Below, in pieces: positions 18,116-25,701 of a stretch of DNA of 64,000 nucleotides. Source of the stretch: Gemmobacter fulvus (GTDB lineage: Bacteria; Pseudomonadota; Alphaproteobacteria; Rhodobacterales; Rhodobacteraceae); the NCBI RefSeq assembly GCF_018798885.1, contig NZ_CP076363.1, positions 186,001 to 250,000 of the forward strand. The letters are read 5' to 3'. Each line of letters starts with the position of its first letter. The stretch's first letter is position 1. Both the position numbers and the translations under genes were made by a program. The notes under the pieces are model-generated. The model did not search any database. It was not told the origin of the DNA and saw only the letters and a program-made list of their open reading frames with translations.

Positions 18116-19552
18116 ATGAACCTGCAAGATCCCGCCCTGTTCCGCAACGCCGCCCTGATTGACGGCGACTGGATCGGGCGCCCTGACATGGCCGTGACCA
18201 ACCCTGCCACCGGCGAGGTTCTGGGGCAGTTGCCCGACTGCTCTGCCGATGAAACCCGCTTGGCCATTACCGCCGCCGAGCGAGCGATGGTCGAGTGGCG
18301 CAGCCGCACCCATGCGCAGCGGGCCGACATCCTGATGCGCTGGTATCAGCTGATGATCGACAATACCGAGGATCTGGCGCAGATCCTGACCGCCGAACAG
18401 GGCAAACCCCTGTCGGAATCGCGCACCGAAGTGGCCTATGGGGCCAGTTTCGTGCGCTGGTTCGCCGAAGAGGCGCGGCGGATCAACGGCAAGATCATCC
18501 CCTCGCCGGTGGCCGGGAAAAAGATCTTCGCAATGAAAGAGCCGGTCGGCGTCTGCGCCATCATCACGCCCTGGAACTTCCCCATCGCGATGATCACCCG
18601 CAAGGTGGCCCCGGGGCTGGCGGCGGGCTGCACGATGGTGGTGAAGCCCTCGGATTTCACCCCCTATTCGGCGCTCGCCCTTGGGGTATTGGCCGAACGC
18701 GCCGGGATCCCGGCTGGCGTGCTGAACATCCTGACCGGCAAACCCGAGGCGATTGGCGCGGCGCTGACCGCAAGCCCGGTGGTCCGCAAGCTCAGCTTCA
18801 CCGGCTCCACCCGCATCGGGGCGCTGCTGGCCGAACAATGCGCGCCCACGCTGAAACGGCTGAGCCTTGAGCTGGGCGGCAACGCCCCCTTCGTTGTCTT
18901 TGACGATGCCGATCTGGAGGCGGCGGTCGAAGGGGCGATGGTGTCAAAGTTCCGCAACGGCGGGCAAACCTGTGTCTGTGCCAACCGGATCATGGTGCAA
19001 TCGGGCATCCATGATGCCTTTGTCGCCGCGCTGGCCGCGAAGGTGGATGCGCTGACAGTCGGCCCGGGCACCGAACCCGATGTCGCCATCGGCCCGATGA
19101 TCAACACCGCCGCCATCGACAAGATCAACGCCCATGTGGCCGACGCGCTGGACAAGGGCGCCACCCGCGCCACCCGCGCCCGCAGCCTGCCCGTGCAATA
19201 TGCCGATCCGGTGGTTCTGGCCGGTGCCCGGCCCGATATGCGGCTGGCGGGCGAGGAGACCTTTGGCCCGGTCGCCCCGATCTTCCGGTTCGAGACCGAA
19301 GCAGAGGCGCTGGAACTGGCCAATGGCACGCCCTTCGGGCTGGCAGCCTATTTCTACACGCGCGACATGGCCCGCGCCTTCCGCTTTGGCGAGGCGCTGG
19401 AATTCGGCATGGTCGGACTGAATACCGGCGCGCTCAGCCATGAGGTGTCGCCCTTTGGCGGCATGAAAACCTCGGGCCTCGGGCGCGAGGGGGCGCAAGA
19501 GGGGATCGAGGAATATCTGGAAACCAAGGCCTTCCATTTCGGCGGTCTGTAA
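18116..19552 (+). CDS. gabD: NAD(P)-dependent succinate-semialdehyde dehydrogenase
   Basis: A 478-residue aldehyde dehydrogenase of the GabD type. General base Glu252 is in LELGGNAPF and catalytic Cys286 in NGGQTCVCANR; the CVC variant and PWNFPIAMITRKVAPGLAAGC are typical of succinate-semialdehyde dehydrogenases, as are KPSDFTPYSALAL and SHEVSPFGGMKTSGLGREG. The start has GGAGG about 8 nt upstream. Its partner FAD oxidase may supply the aldehyde. If the route is polyamine or GABA breakdown, succinate enters the TCA cycle. A related semialdehyde such as glutarate semialdehyde is an alternative substrate. Confidence 0.88.
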   Translation: MNLQDPALFRNAALIDGDWIGRPDMAVTNPATGEVLGQLPDCSADETRLAITAAERAMVEWRSRTHAQRADILMRWYQLMIDNTEDLAQILTAEQGKPLSESRTEVAYGASFVRWFAEEARRINGKIIPSPVAGKKIFAMKEPVGVCAIITPWNFPIAMITRKVAPGLAAGCTMVVKPSDFTPYSALALGVLAERAGIPAGVLNILTGKPEAIGAALTASPVVRKLSFTGSTRIGALLAEQCAPTLKRLSLELGGNAPFVVFDDADLEAAVEGAMVSKFRNGGQTCVCANRIMVQSGIHDAFVAALAAKVDALTVGPGTEPDVAIGPMINTAAIDKINAHVADALDKGATRATRARSLPVQYADPVVLAGARPDMRLAGEETFGPVAPIFRFETEAEALELANGTPFGLAAYFYTRDMARAFRFGEALEFGMVGLNTGALSHEVSPFGGMKTSGLGREGAQEGIEEYLETKAFHFGGL

Positions 19553-19571
19553 GATCGCCTTGAGCCTCAGG

Positions 19572-19598
19572 TCATGCCCTGCCACGCGCGGGGCATGA
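19572..19598. terminator. Bidirectional hairpin between gabD and the LysR gene
   Basis: TCATGCCC and GGGCATGA form a perfect 8-bp stem separated by 11 bases, located between convergent genes ending at 19552 and 19603. It could serve both strands; T runs are absent. Confidence 0.5.
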
Positions 19599-19602
19599 TC
19601 CG

Positions 19603-20493
19603 TCAGATCTCGGCAGGGATGCTGCCATCCGCCTCGGCTTGCAGCATCAGCCAGTCGCGCAGCGCCAGAACGCCCGCCGGTTCCGGGCCGGTGACGGGCG
19701 CAATCAGGCCGTAATCCGTGCCGTCCGGGTCAAACCCCCATGGCGCGGACAGCCGTTTGCGCACCACATCTTCGCGCACCAGCACCAGCGGGCCCAAGGC
19801 CACCCCCAGCCCCCCCAGCGCCGCTTCGATCATCAGGAAATGATGGTCCAGCATGCGGATGCTGCGCGGTTTGGGCGCTTGCGGGTGATCGCGCAGCCAG
19901 TTGGGCCAGGCCTCGGGCCGCGTATGGCTGCCAAGCGCTACATAGTCGCCGTCGCGCATGCCCACCGCGCCGCCGGGCAGATGCACCGGCCCGACCCGCT
20001 CAGGCATCAATCTCTGCACCTGCCAGTCGGGATGCAGCGGAAAATCCAGCCGTCGAATCGCCAGAGCCACCCGGCTGCGGCCAAAATCCACCGCGCCGCC
20101 GCCCGTGGACAAATGCACCTCGATCTCGGGAAAGCGGTCCTGAAACCCTGACAGACGCGGAATCAGCCAGCGCATCGCCAGTGACCGCTCGCATGACAGC
20201 AGGATCGGTGCCGGGGCGCTGCGCTGCCGGATGTCACGCAATGCGCTGGAAATCAGATCCAGCGCCTGCGTGGTCGCCCCTGCCAGATGCGCGCCGTCTG
20301 CGGTCAGGCGCAGGCCGCGCCCCTCCGGCTCCAGCAGTTCCAGCCGCAGCGCAGCGGCCAGATTGGCCGCCCGGCGGCTGACGGCGCCATGGGTCAGCGC
20401 CAGCTCTTCCGCCGCCGCCCGGACCGAGCCGGTCCGCGCAATGGTCTCGAAGGCCCTGAGGTCATCGAGCGAAGGAATTTCGGCCCGTTTCAT
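19603..20493 (-). CDS. LysR-family regulator (GcvA-like)
   Basis: A 296-residue LysR regulator: an N-terminal winged helix (SLDDLRAFETIARTGSVRAAAEELALTHGAVSRRAANL) then a substrate-binding domain. The HGAVSRR recognition helix and the later DHHFLMIEAALGGLGVALGPLVL resemble GcvA/AmpR-type members. It is divergent from the sugar-acid kinase gene; inverted repeats between them begin at its start codon, consistent with autoregulation. It probably senses a C4 sugar acid or derivative. Confidence 0.9.
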   Translation of the reverse strand: MKRAEIPSLDDLRAFETIARTGSVRAAAEELALTHGAVSRRAANLAAALRLELLEPEGRGLRLTADGAHLAGATTQALDLISSALRDIRQRSAPAPILLSCERSLAMRWLIPRLSGFQDRFPEIEVHLSTGGGAVDFGRSRVALAIRRLDFPLHPDWQVQRLMPERVGPVHLPGGAVGMRDGDYVALGSHTRPEAWPNWLRDHPQAPKPRSIRMLDHHFLMIEAALGGLGVALGPLVLVREDVVRKRLSAPWGFDPDGTDYGLIAPVTGPEPAGVLALRDWLMLQAEADGSIPAEI

Positions 20494-20567
20494 TGGTGAT
20501 ATTTCATCACGATTAAAGGTCAGGAACTATGCATATTATAAAGTCATGATTGCGTCCATATCACCAA
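20493..20567. promoter_or_regulatory. Operator pair in the LysR / kinase divergent promoter
   Basis: TTGGTGATAT (20493-20502) and ATATCACCAA (20558-20567) are a perfect 10-bp inverted repeat flanking the divergent promoters. Inside the left arm, GTGAT-ATTTC-ATCAC (20496-20510) is itself a perfect 5-5-5 dyad with the T-N11-A form of LysR sites. One arm touches each start codon, so binding could loop and silence both genes. Confidence 0.5.
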
Positions 20568-20568
20568 T

Positions 20569-21702
20569 ATGACCCAAGCAGACACATATATGACCGGCAT
20601 CGTCGCAGATGATCTGACCAGCGCCACCGATGCGGCGATGGCGTTTCTGTCGCGCGGCGACCAGCCGCTGATCCAGTGCGGCAGCCACAACATGCCCGAA
20701 GGCCGCGTTGTTGCCGTGGATACCGACAGCCGCGCCGCCAGCGAAAGTGCCGCCGCAGAGCGGACGGGCCGCGCCATCCGCGCCTTGGCGCAGCGCCCGA
20801 TCCTGATGAAAACCGTGGATTCCACCCTGCGCGGCCATGCGCGGGCCGAGATTGCTGCGGCCTTCCATGCCAGCGGTCGCAAGCGCCTTGTCCTCGCCCC
20901 GGCCTTCCCGGCTGCGGGGCGGGTGACACGTGACGGGGTGCAACTGGTGCACGGTGTTCCGGTGGATCGCAGCCCCTATGCCAGTGACCCCGTGCATCCC
21001 GCCCGCACCGCCCATCTTGCCGATCTGATCGACCCAGCGCTGGGGCAACCGCTGATCCTGCGGCCCGACACGCCTGACACCGGCGAGGCGCGCGTGTTGA
21101 TCCTGGACGCTGCCACCCAGTCCGACCTGAATCATCAGGTTGCCCGGCTGGCAGATCCTTCCGCGACGCTGTGGGTCGGATCGCCCGGGCTGGCGCTGGC
21201 GCTGGCGGCGCTGACCCCGCAGGCCACCCATGGTGCAGGCCCGCCCGCCCCCGCCCGGCGCCTGCTGATCGTGGCGGGCAGCGCCAATCCCATGACCCAT
21301 GCGCAATGCGACCAGCTTGTCGCAGCGGGCATCCAAATGGGGGCCGATCTGGCCGAGATGCGCGCCGGAACCGGGGCCATCTGCCTTGCGATGCCGCGCG
21401 GCTGGATGCCCGAAGCGCCGCTTGCGCAGCTGACAGATCAGGCCGCCGTGGCCTTGGCGCAGGGCACGTTTGACGGGGTGATCGCCACCGGAGGCGAGAC
21501 GATGGCCGCCATTCTGCAACGGCTTGGCGTCACGGAATTTCATCTGACGCAGGAGCTTGAGCCCGGCTTCCCGGCGGGGCTTGCGCAGATTGCAGGCCGC
21601 CCGCTCGTGCTTGCCATGAAGGCGGGCGGCTTTGGCACAGAACAGACGCTCCTGCGGGCCACAGAGGCCCTGACAGGCGGAAAGGAGACTGACCATGACT
21701 GA
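20569..21702 (+). CDS. Four-carbon acid sugar kinase (DUF1537 family, D-threonate kinase-like)
   Basis: A 377-residue kinase; the conserved start motif GIVADDLTSATDAA is near residues 10-23, KTVDSTLRGH near 85-94 is the substrate-binding signature, and the C-terminal domain carries GSANPMTHAQ, DGVIATGGETMAAIL and ELEPGFPAGL for ATP binding. Met8 at 20590 is an equally good start, as neither ATG has a clear ribosome-binding site. DUF1537 kinases phosphorylate D-threonate, L-threonate or D-erythronate. The partner PdxA-type dehydrogenase points to D-threonate or a near relative. The stop overlaps the next start by 8 nt, showing translational coupling. Confidence 0.88.
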   Translation: MTQADTYMTGIVADDLTSATDAAMAFLSRGDQPLIQCGSHNMPEGRVVAVDTDSRAASESAAAERTGRAIRALAQRPILMKTVDSTLRGHARAEIAAAFHASGRKRLVLAPAFPAAGRVTRDGVQLVHGVPVDRSPYASDPVHPARTAHLADLIDPALGQPLILRPDTPDTGEARVLILDAATQSDLNHQVARLADPSATLWVGSPGLALALAALTPQATHGAGPPAPARRLLIVAGSANPMTHAQCDQLVAAGIQMGADLAEMRAGTGAICLAMPRGWMPEAPLAQLTDQAAVALAQGTFDGVIATGGETMAAILQRLGVTEFHLTQELEPGFPAGLAQIAGRPLVLAMKAGGFGTEQTLLRATEALTGGKETDHD

Positions 21703-22696
21703 TCCTGCGCTTCCCCTTGCTGTCACCATGGGCGACCCGGCGGGGATCGGGCCCGAGCTTGTCGTCAAGATGCACCTGCGGCAGCCGGACAGGCCGCGCT
21801 GGCTGGTGCTGGGTGATCTGGGCAGTTTGCAGCGCGCGGCCCGGCTGTTGGACCCGGCTTTGATCCTGCACCCGGTCGCAACGCCGGAACAGGCACAGCC
21901 CGGACGCCTGAATGTGCTGGAAACCTCGCATCTGGCAGAGCCGCCGCAGTATGGGCAGGTTTCGGCACAGGCCGGCAAAGCCGCCTATGACGCCATTGCC
22001 GCTGCAATCACGCTTGCCCGGGCCGGGCGGGTGTCGGGTATCGTCACCGCGCCGATTCACAAGGAAGCCCTGTCTGCGGCCGGTCTGGCCTATCCCGGCC
22101 ATACCGAGATCCTCGCCGATCTGGGCGGTGCGGCGCGCGTGGCCATGATGCTGGTCAATGACCAGATCCGCACGGTGTTGGTGACCATTCACTGCTCGCT
22201 GTCCGAGGCGATCCGCAGGGCCGATTTTCCGGCGCAGATGGCGGCGATCCGGCTGGCTTGCCAAGGCGCGCAGGCGCTCGGCATCGCCAAGCCGCGCATT
22301 GCGGTGGCCGGGCTGAACCCCCATGCGGGCGAAGGCGGGCTGTTCGGCGACGAAGAGATCACCATCATCCGCCCCGCCATTGCCGCCGCCCGCGCCGAAG
22401 GCATGGATGTCAGCGGCCCCTGGCCCGGCGATACCATTTTCATGCAGGCGCGACAGGGCCGCTTTGATGTGGTGGTGGCGCAATATCACGATCAGGGGCT
22501 GATCCCGGTCAAATATCTGGGCCTCGAAAAGGGTGTGAACATCACGCTGGGCCTGCCCTTCATCCGCACCAGCCCTGACCATGGCACCGCCTTCGATATC
22601 GCCGGAACCGGCAAGGCCGATCCGGACAGCATGGAAGCAGCCTTTGACCATGCGCTGCAACTGCAATCCTGCCAGGGAGCGACCCAACATGACTGA
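21695..22696 (+). CDS. PdxA-family dehydrogenase (4-phospho-D-threonate dehydrogenase-like, PdxA2)
   Basis: A 333-residue member of the PdxA family: TMGDPAGIGPELVVK at the N-terminus, IVTAPIHKEAL and YPGHTEILADL in the substrate/metal region, and QYHDQGLIPVKYLG with the C-terminal TSPDHGTAFDIAGTGKA motif. The metal-binding His residues of the family are present. True PdxA makes pyridoxal phosphate; the PdxA2 type beside DUF1537 kinases oxidises and decarboxylates 4-phospho-D-threonate to dihydroxyacetone phosphate. The 8-nt overlaps with both neighbours and the kinase context favour the catabolic role. Confidence 0.88.
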   Translation: MTDPALPLAVTMGDPAGIGPELVVKMHLRQPDRPRWLVLGDLGSLQRAARLLDPALILHPVATPEQAQPGRLNVLETSHLAEPPQYGQVSAQAGKAAYDAIAAAITLARAGRVSGIVTAPIHKEALSAAGLAYPGHTEILADLGGAARVAMMLVNDQIRTVLVTIHCSLSEAIRRADFPAQMAAIRLACQGAQALGIAKPRIAVAGLNPHAGEGGLFGDEEITIIRPAIAAARAEGMDVSGPWPGDTIFMQARQGRFDVVVAQYHDQGLIPVKYLGLEKGVNITLGLPFIRTSPDHGTAFDIAGTGKADPDSMEAAFDHALQLQSCQGATQHD

Positions 22697-23369
22697 ACCG
22701 CTATCGCGTCCGAATTTCATCTTCATGCTGACCCGGAATGACCGCACCGTGCCCGATGCCGCCACGCATCTGGAAACTGCGCTGGCGGCGGGTGTCCGGC
22801 ATATCGGCTTCAAGGATGTGGGCTTGCCATTTGACGCGCTGGCACGGCTGACGCAGCGGATCCATGCGGGCGGGGCCACGTCCTATCTGGAAGTGGTCTC
22901 ACTGGACCGCGACAGCGAAATCGCCTCGGTCAAGGCGGGGGTCGCGCTTGGCGTCAATCATATTCTGGGCGGCATCAACGTGGAGGAGGTGCTGCCGCTG
23001 CTGGTCGGCACCGGGATCGGCTATTACCCTTTCCCGGGCCGGGTGCATGGCCATCCCAGCACGCTGCACGGCACCATCGAAGAGATCGCTGCCAGCGCGG
23101 CGCGGCTGACGCGGCATTCCGGCGTGTCGGGGCTGGATCTGCTGGCCTGGCGCAACACGGGCGATGTGCCCGCGCTGATAGATGCAGTCTGCAAGGCCTC
23201 GGCCAAGCCGGTGATCATCGCAGGCTCGATCGACCGCCCCGAACAGATCGCCACGCTGCGGGCTGCCGGGGCGGCAGGGTTCACGGTTGGCACCGCCGTA
23301 CTGGATGGTCAGTTCCAATCCGGCGGCACGGCGGTTGCCGAGCAGTTGGACACGATCCTGCGGCTGTAA
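22689..23369 (+). CDS. HisA/HisF-like TIM-barrel protein in the sugar-acid operon
   Basis: A 226-residue (beta/alpha)8 protein. SGLDLLAWRNTGD and VIIAGSIDRPEQIATLRAAGAAGFTVGTAVLD form the two C-terminal phosphate-binding half motifs of HisA/TrpF-like barrels, so a phosphorylated ligand is expected. Usual HisA catalytic residues are not obvious. The start at 22689 overlaps the pdxA-type stop by 8 nt. It may act on the kinase/dehydrogenase product, for example as an isomerase, epimerase or aldolase, or extend the operon's substrate range. Function is not known to me; the operon placement is firm. Confidence 0.65.
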   Translation: MTEPLSRPNFIFMLTRNDRTVPDAATHLETALAAGVRHIGFKDVGLPFDALARLTQRIHAGGATSYLEVVSLDRDSEIASVKAGVALGVNHILGGINVEEVLPLLVGTGIGYYPFPGRVHGHPSTLHGTIEEIAASAARLTRHSGVSGLDLLAWRNTGDVPALIDAVCKASAKPVIIAGSIDRPEQIATLRAAGAAGFTVGTAVLDGQFQSGGTAVAEQLDTILRL

Positions 23370-23453
23370 CCGATCAGACCCCTGACCATCACATCCCGGA
23401 TTGCATGGTCGGGGTATCCGCCCCCCGGCGGGCCAGTCACATATGACCCGCGA

Positions 23454-24338
23454 TCAGCCCATGCGCTCGCTTGCATAGCTTCCGGGCGACGCGGGAAAGA
23501 CCACCGTCTTGTTGCCGTTCAGGAAAACCCGCCGGTGGATATGCGCATGAATTGCCCGCGCGAGAACCTGGCTTTCAACATCGCGGCCTAGTGAAACATA
23601 GTCTTCGGCGCTTTGGCCATGGGTCACACGAATGATGTCCTGTTCGATGATCGGGCCTTCATCAAGGTCGGCAGTCACATAATGCGAGGTCGCGCCGATC
23701 AGCTTCACCCCCCGCTCAAATGCCTGCTTGTAGGGATTGGCGCCTTTGAAGCTGGGCAGGAACGAGTGGTGAATGTTGATGATCCGGCCCGACATCGCCT
23801 GACACATCTCGTCGGACAGCACCTGCATATAGCGGGCCAGCACAATCAGCTCGGCCCCCGTCTCACGCACGACGCGCATCTGTTCCGCTTCGGCAGCCGC
23901 CTTGTTTTCCTTGGTCACCTTGATGCAATGGAACGGGATGTCGTGGTTCACCACAGTCTTCTGATAGTCCATGTGGTTCGAAATCACGGCGACGATATCG
24001 ACAGGCAGCGCCCCGATCTTCCAGCGATAGAGCAGGTCATTCAGGCAATGGCCAAAACGCGAGACCATGATGATGACCTTCATCCGCGTCGCTTCGTCAT
24101 GGAATTTTGCAACCATGTCAAAGCTCTGGACTGTCGCGGCAAAGTTCCGTTCCAGCGTATCAAGGATGACGCCCTCTTCCGAGGTGAAGCTCACCCGCAT
24201 GAAAAATTGGCCGGTGATCAGATCGTCGAATTGCGCGCTGTCGGTGATGTTGCAACCGTTCTCGGCCAGATACCCCGCGATGGCGGCCACAATGCCACGG
24301 GTGCTCGGGCAGGTTACAGTCAGGCAGTATTTGGTCAT
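23454..24338 (-). CDS. purU: Formyltetrahydrofolate deformylase
   Basis: A 294-residue PurU: an N-terminal ACT domain (residues 1-80, LTVTCPSTRGIVAAIAGYLAENGCNI) and a C-terminal formyltransferase-fold hydrolase. Catalytic residues are visible in NIHHSFLPSFKG (Asn, His) and DLDEGPIIEQD (Asp). It hydrolyses 10-formyl-THF to formate and THF. Beside a GcvT-like protein and a TMADH-like demethylase it likely drains one-carbon units released from methylated amines and regenerates free THF, instead of serving purine synthesis. It is on the same strand as those genes, 254 bp downstream of the GcvT-like gene. Confidence 0.95.
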   Translation of the reverse strand: MTKYCLTVTCPSTRGIVAAIAGYLAENGCNITDSAQFDDLITGQFFMRVSFTSEEGVILDTLERNFAATVQSFDMVAKFHDEATRMKVIIMVSRFGHCLNDLLYRWKIGALPVDIVAVISNHMDYQKTVVNHDIPFHCIKVTKENKAAAEAEQMRVVRETGAELIVLARYMQVLSDEMCQAMSGRIINIHHSFLPSFKGANPYKQAFERGVKLIGATSHYVTADLDEGPIIEQDIIRVTHGQSAEDYVSLGRDVESQVLARAIHAHIHRRVFLNGNKTVVFPASPGSYASERMG

Positions 24339-24592
24339 GTCAGACTCCGTCAGAGTGAATTGGCTGGTCCGGCGAAGGCCATGCAGACCTTGTCAGGCAA
24401 AGGGATTGGCGAGACCGGCAGAGGATCAGGCAGGGGCCATAAGGCAGACTGCATCATTTCGCCGCAGGCTTTCCCGTCGAGAAGTGCTGCAACCTGCCAG
24501 CCCTGTCAATCATTTCGGGCTGGCCCTTGCACAGGCCAGCCCTCGGAGTGATCGGGGCGTTGGCGGAAGTGCCCGACGCCGTGCTGCACGGC

Positions 24593-25699
24593 CTATCCGC
24601 GCGTGCGGCGGCGCTCCGGGTCGTGGACGGGCATGCCAACCACCGTGCCCGCCACCCCGGCGGCGCTGACAGTGGTGCCAGTGGCGGCAAAATCCGGCGT
24701 GATCCGGGCCAGCGCCAGCATCTGTCCCTGCAAGGCAGGCGATGGAACGGCCATGCTGATCTGCCCGACAGCGCGCCCGGCCACGGTCAGCTCTGCGCCA
24801 TCCAGCCCTTCGCTGCCTTCGGGAAAGGCAAGCGAGACGACTGTGCGGGCCGGTTTGGCCTTTGAGGCGATCAACGCCGCCTTGCCCTGAAAGTCTGGCT
24901 TGCTCAGATCAACCGCCCAGCCCATGCGACATTCCCATGGGGTCGACTGTTCATCATATTCCAGCCCGCCCATGATGAGCCCGGCTTCGATCCGGGCGGT
25001 CATCAGACCCGCCGCCCCGACAGGGCGCAGACCCAGCGGCTGCCCCGCTTCCCTGAGCGCAGACCACAGCCGGGGCGTTGCCGCGGCAGGCAAGAGCAGC
25101 TCGTAGCCCAGCTCGCCGGTAAACCCCAACCGGCTGATCTGCATCGGGATGCCCGCAATCGGCGCGTTGGTGAAGAAGGCGTAATAGGGCAAAGCCTGAT
25201 TGGACAGATCCACCTCGGTCAGCGCTTGCAGCAAGGCGCGGGATTTCGGCCCTTGAACCGAAACCTGCGCACAATCGGCGCGACATTCCCGCACCGTGGC
25301 TGTGGGGCCTGCCGCTGCGGTAAGATCCTCACCCAGCCGCGGATTGGCCCCCATCACCATGACCCGCTCCGGCCCGTGGTAAAAAACGGTGCAATCGTCG
25401 ATCATGTGCCCTTCGGCACTGACCACCACCCCATAGGCCACACGCGCCAGCTTCATCGCCGTGACATCGCGCGAAAACACCCGGTTCACGCAATCGGCGG
25501 CCCCCGGCCCGGTGACGTCATATTTCAGCAGCATCGAGAATTCGATCACCGCCACATCCTCGCGGATGGCGCGATATTCCGCTGCCGGATCGCCCCAAGT
25601 GACCGGGATGGCAAAGCCAAAGACATCCATCCATTCCACCACGCCCTCGCCATAAAGCGGCGCGAGCGGGGTCGGCTTCAGATTTTCTGGAAGGTTCAT
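24593..25699 (-). CDS. GcvT/DmdA-family tetrahydrofolate-dependent aminomethyl- or methyltransferase
   Basis: A 368-residue aminomethyltransferase-family protein. Landmarks are the N-terminal VAVIEFSMLLKYDVTGPGAADCVNRV region, QGPKSRALLQ near 150, and SRLGFTGELGYELLLP near 190, which forms the folate site in GcvT, DmdA and sarcosine oxidase. GcvH, GcvP or GcvR are not nearby, so this is not the glycine cleavage system. The start at 25699 has GAGGG 8 nt upstream; an ATG two codons earlier overlaps the preceding stop as ATGA. Overlap with the TMADH-like gene suggests it accepts the methyl or methylene group released there and passes it to THF. Confidence 0.88.
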   Translation of the reverse strand: MNLPENLKPTPLAPLYGEGVVEWMDVFGFAIPVTWGDPAAEYRAIREDVAVIEFSMLLKYDVTGPGAADCVNRVFSRDVTAMKLARVAYGVVVSAEGHMIDDCTVFYHGPERVMVMGANPRLGEDLTAAAGPTATVRECRADCAQVSVQGPKSRALLQALTEVDLSNQALPYYAFFTNAPIAGIPMQISRLGFTGELGYELLLPAAATPRLWSALREAGQPLGLRPVGAAGLMTARIEAGLIMGGLEYDEQSTPWECRMGWAVDLSKPDFQGKAALIASKAKPARTVVSLAFPEGSEGLDGAELTVAGRAVGQISMAVPSPALQGQMLALARITPDFAATGTTVSAAGVAGTVVGMPVHDPERRRTRG

Positions 25700-25701
25700 G
25701 T

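Noticed and set aside
24593-25699. The GcvT-like gene as part of the glycine cleavage system.
   Set aside because: No gcvH or gcvP is adjacent; the neighbours are a TMADH-like demethylase and PurU.
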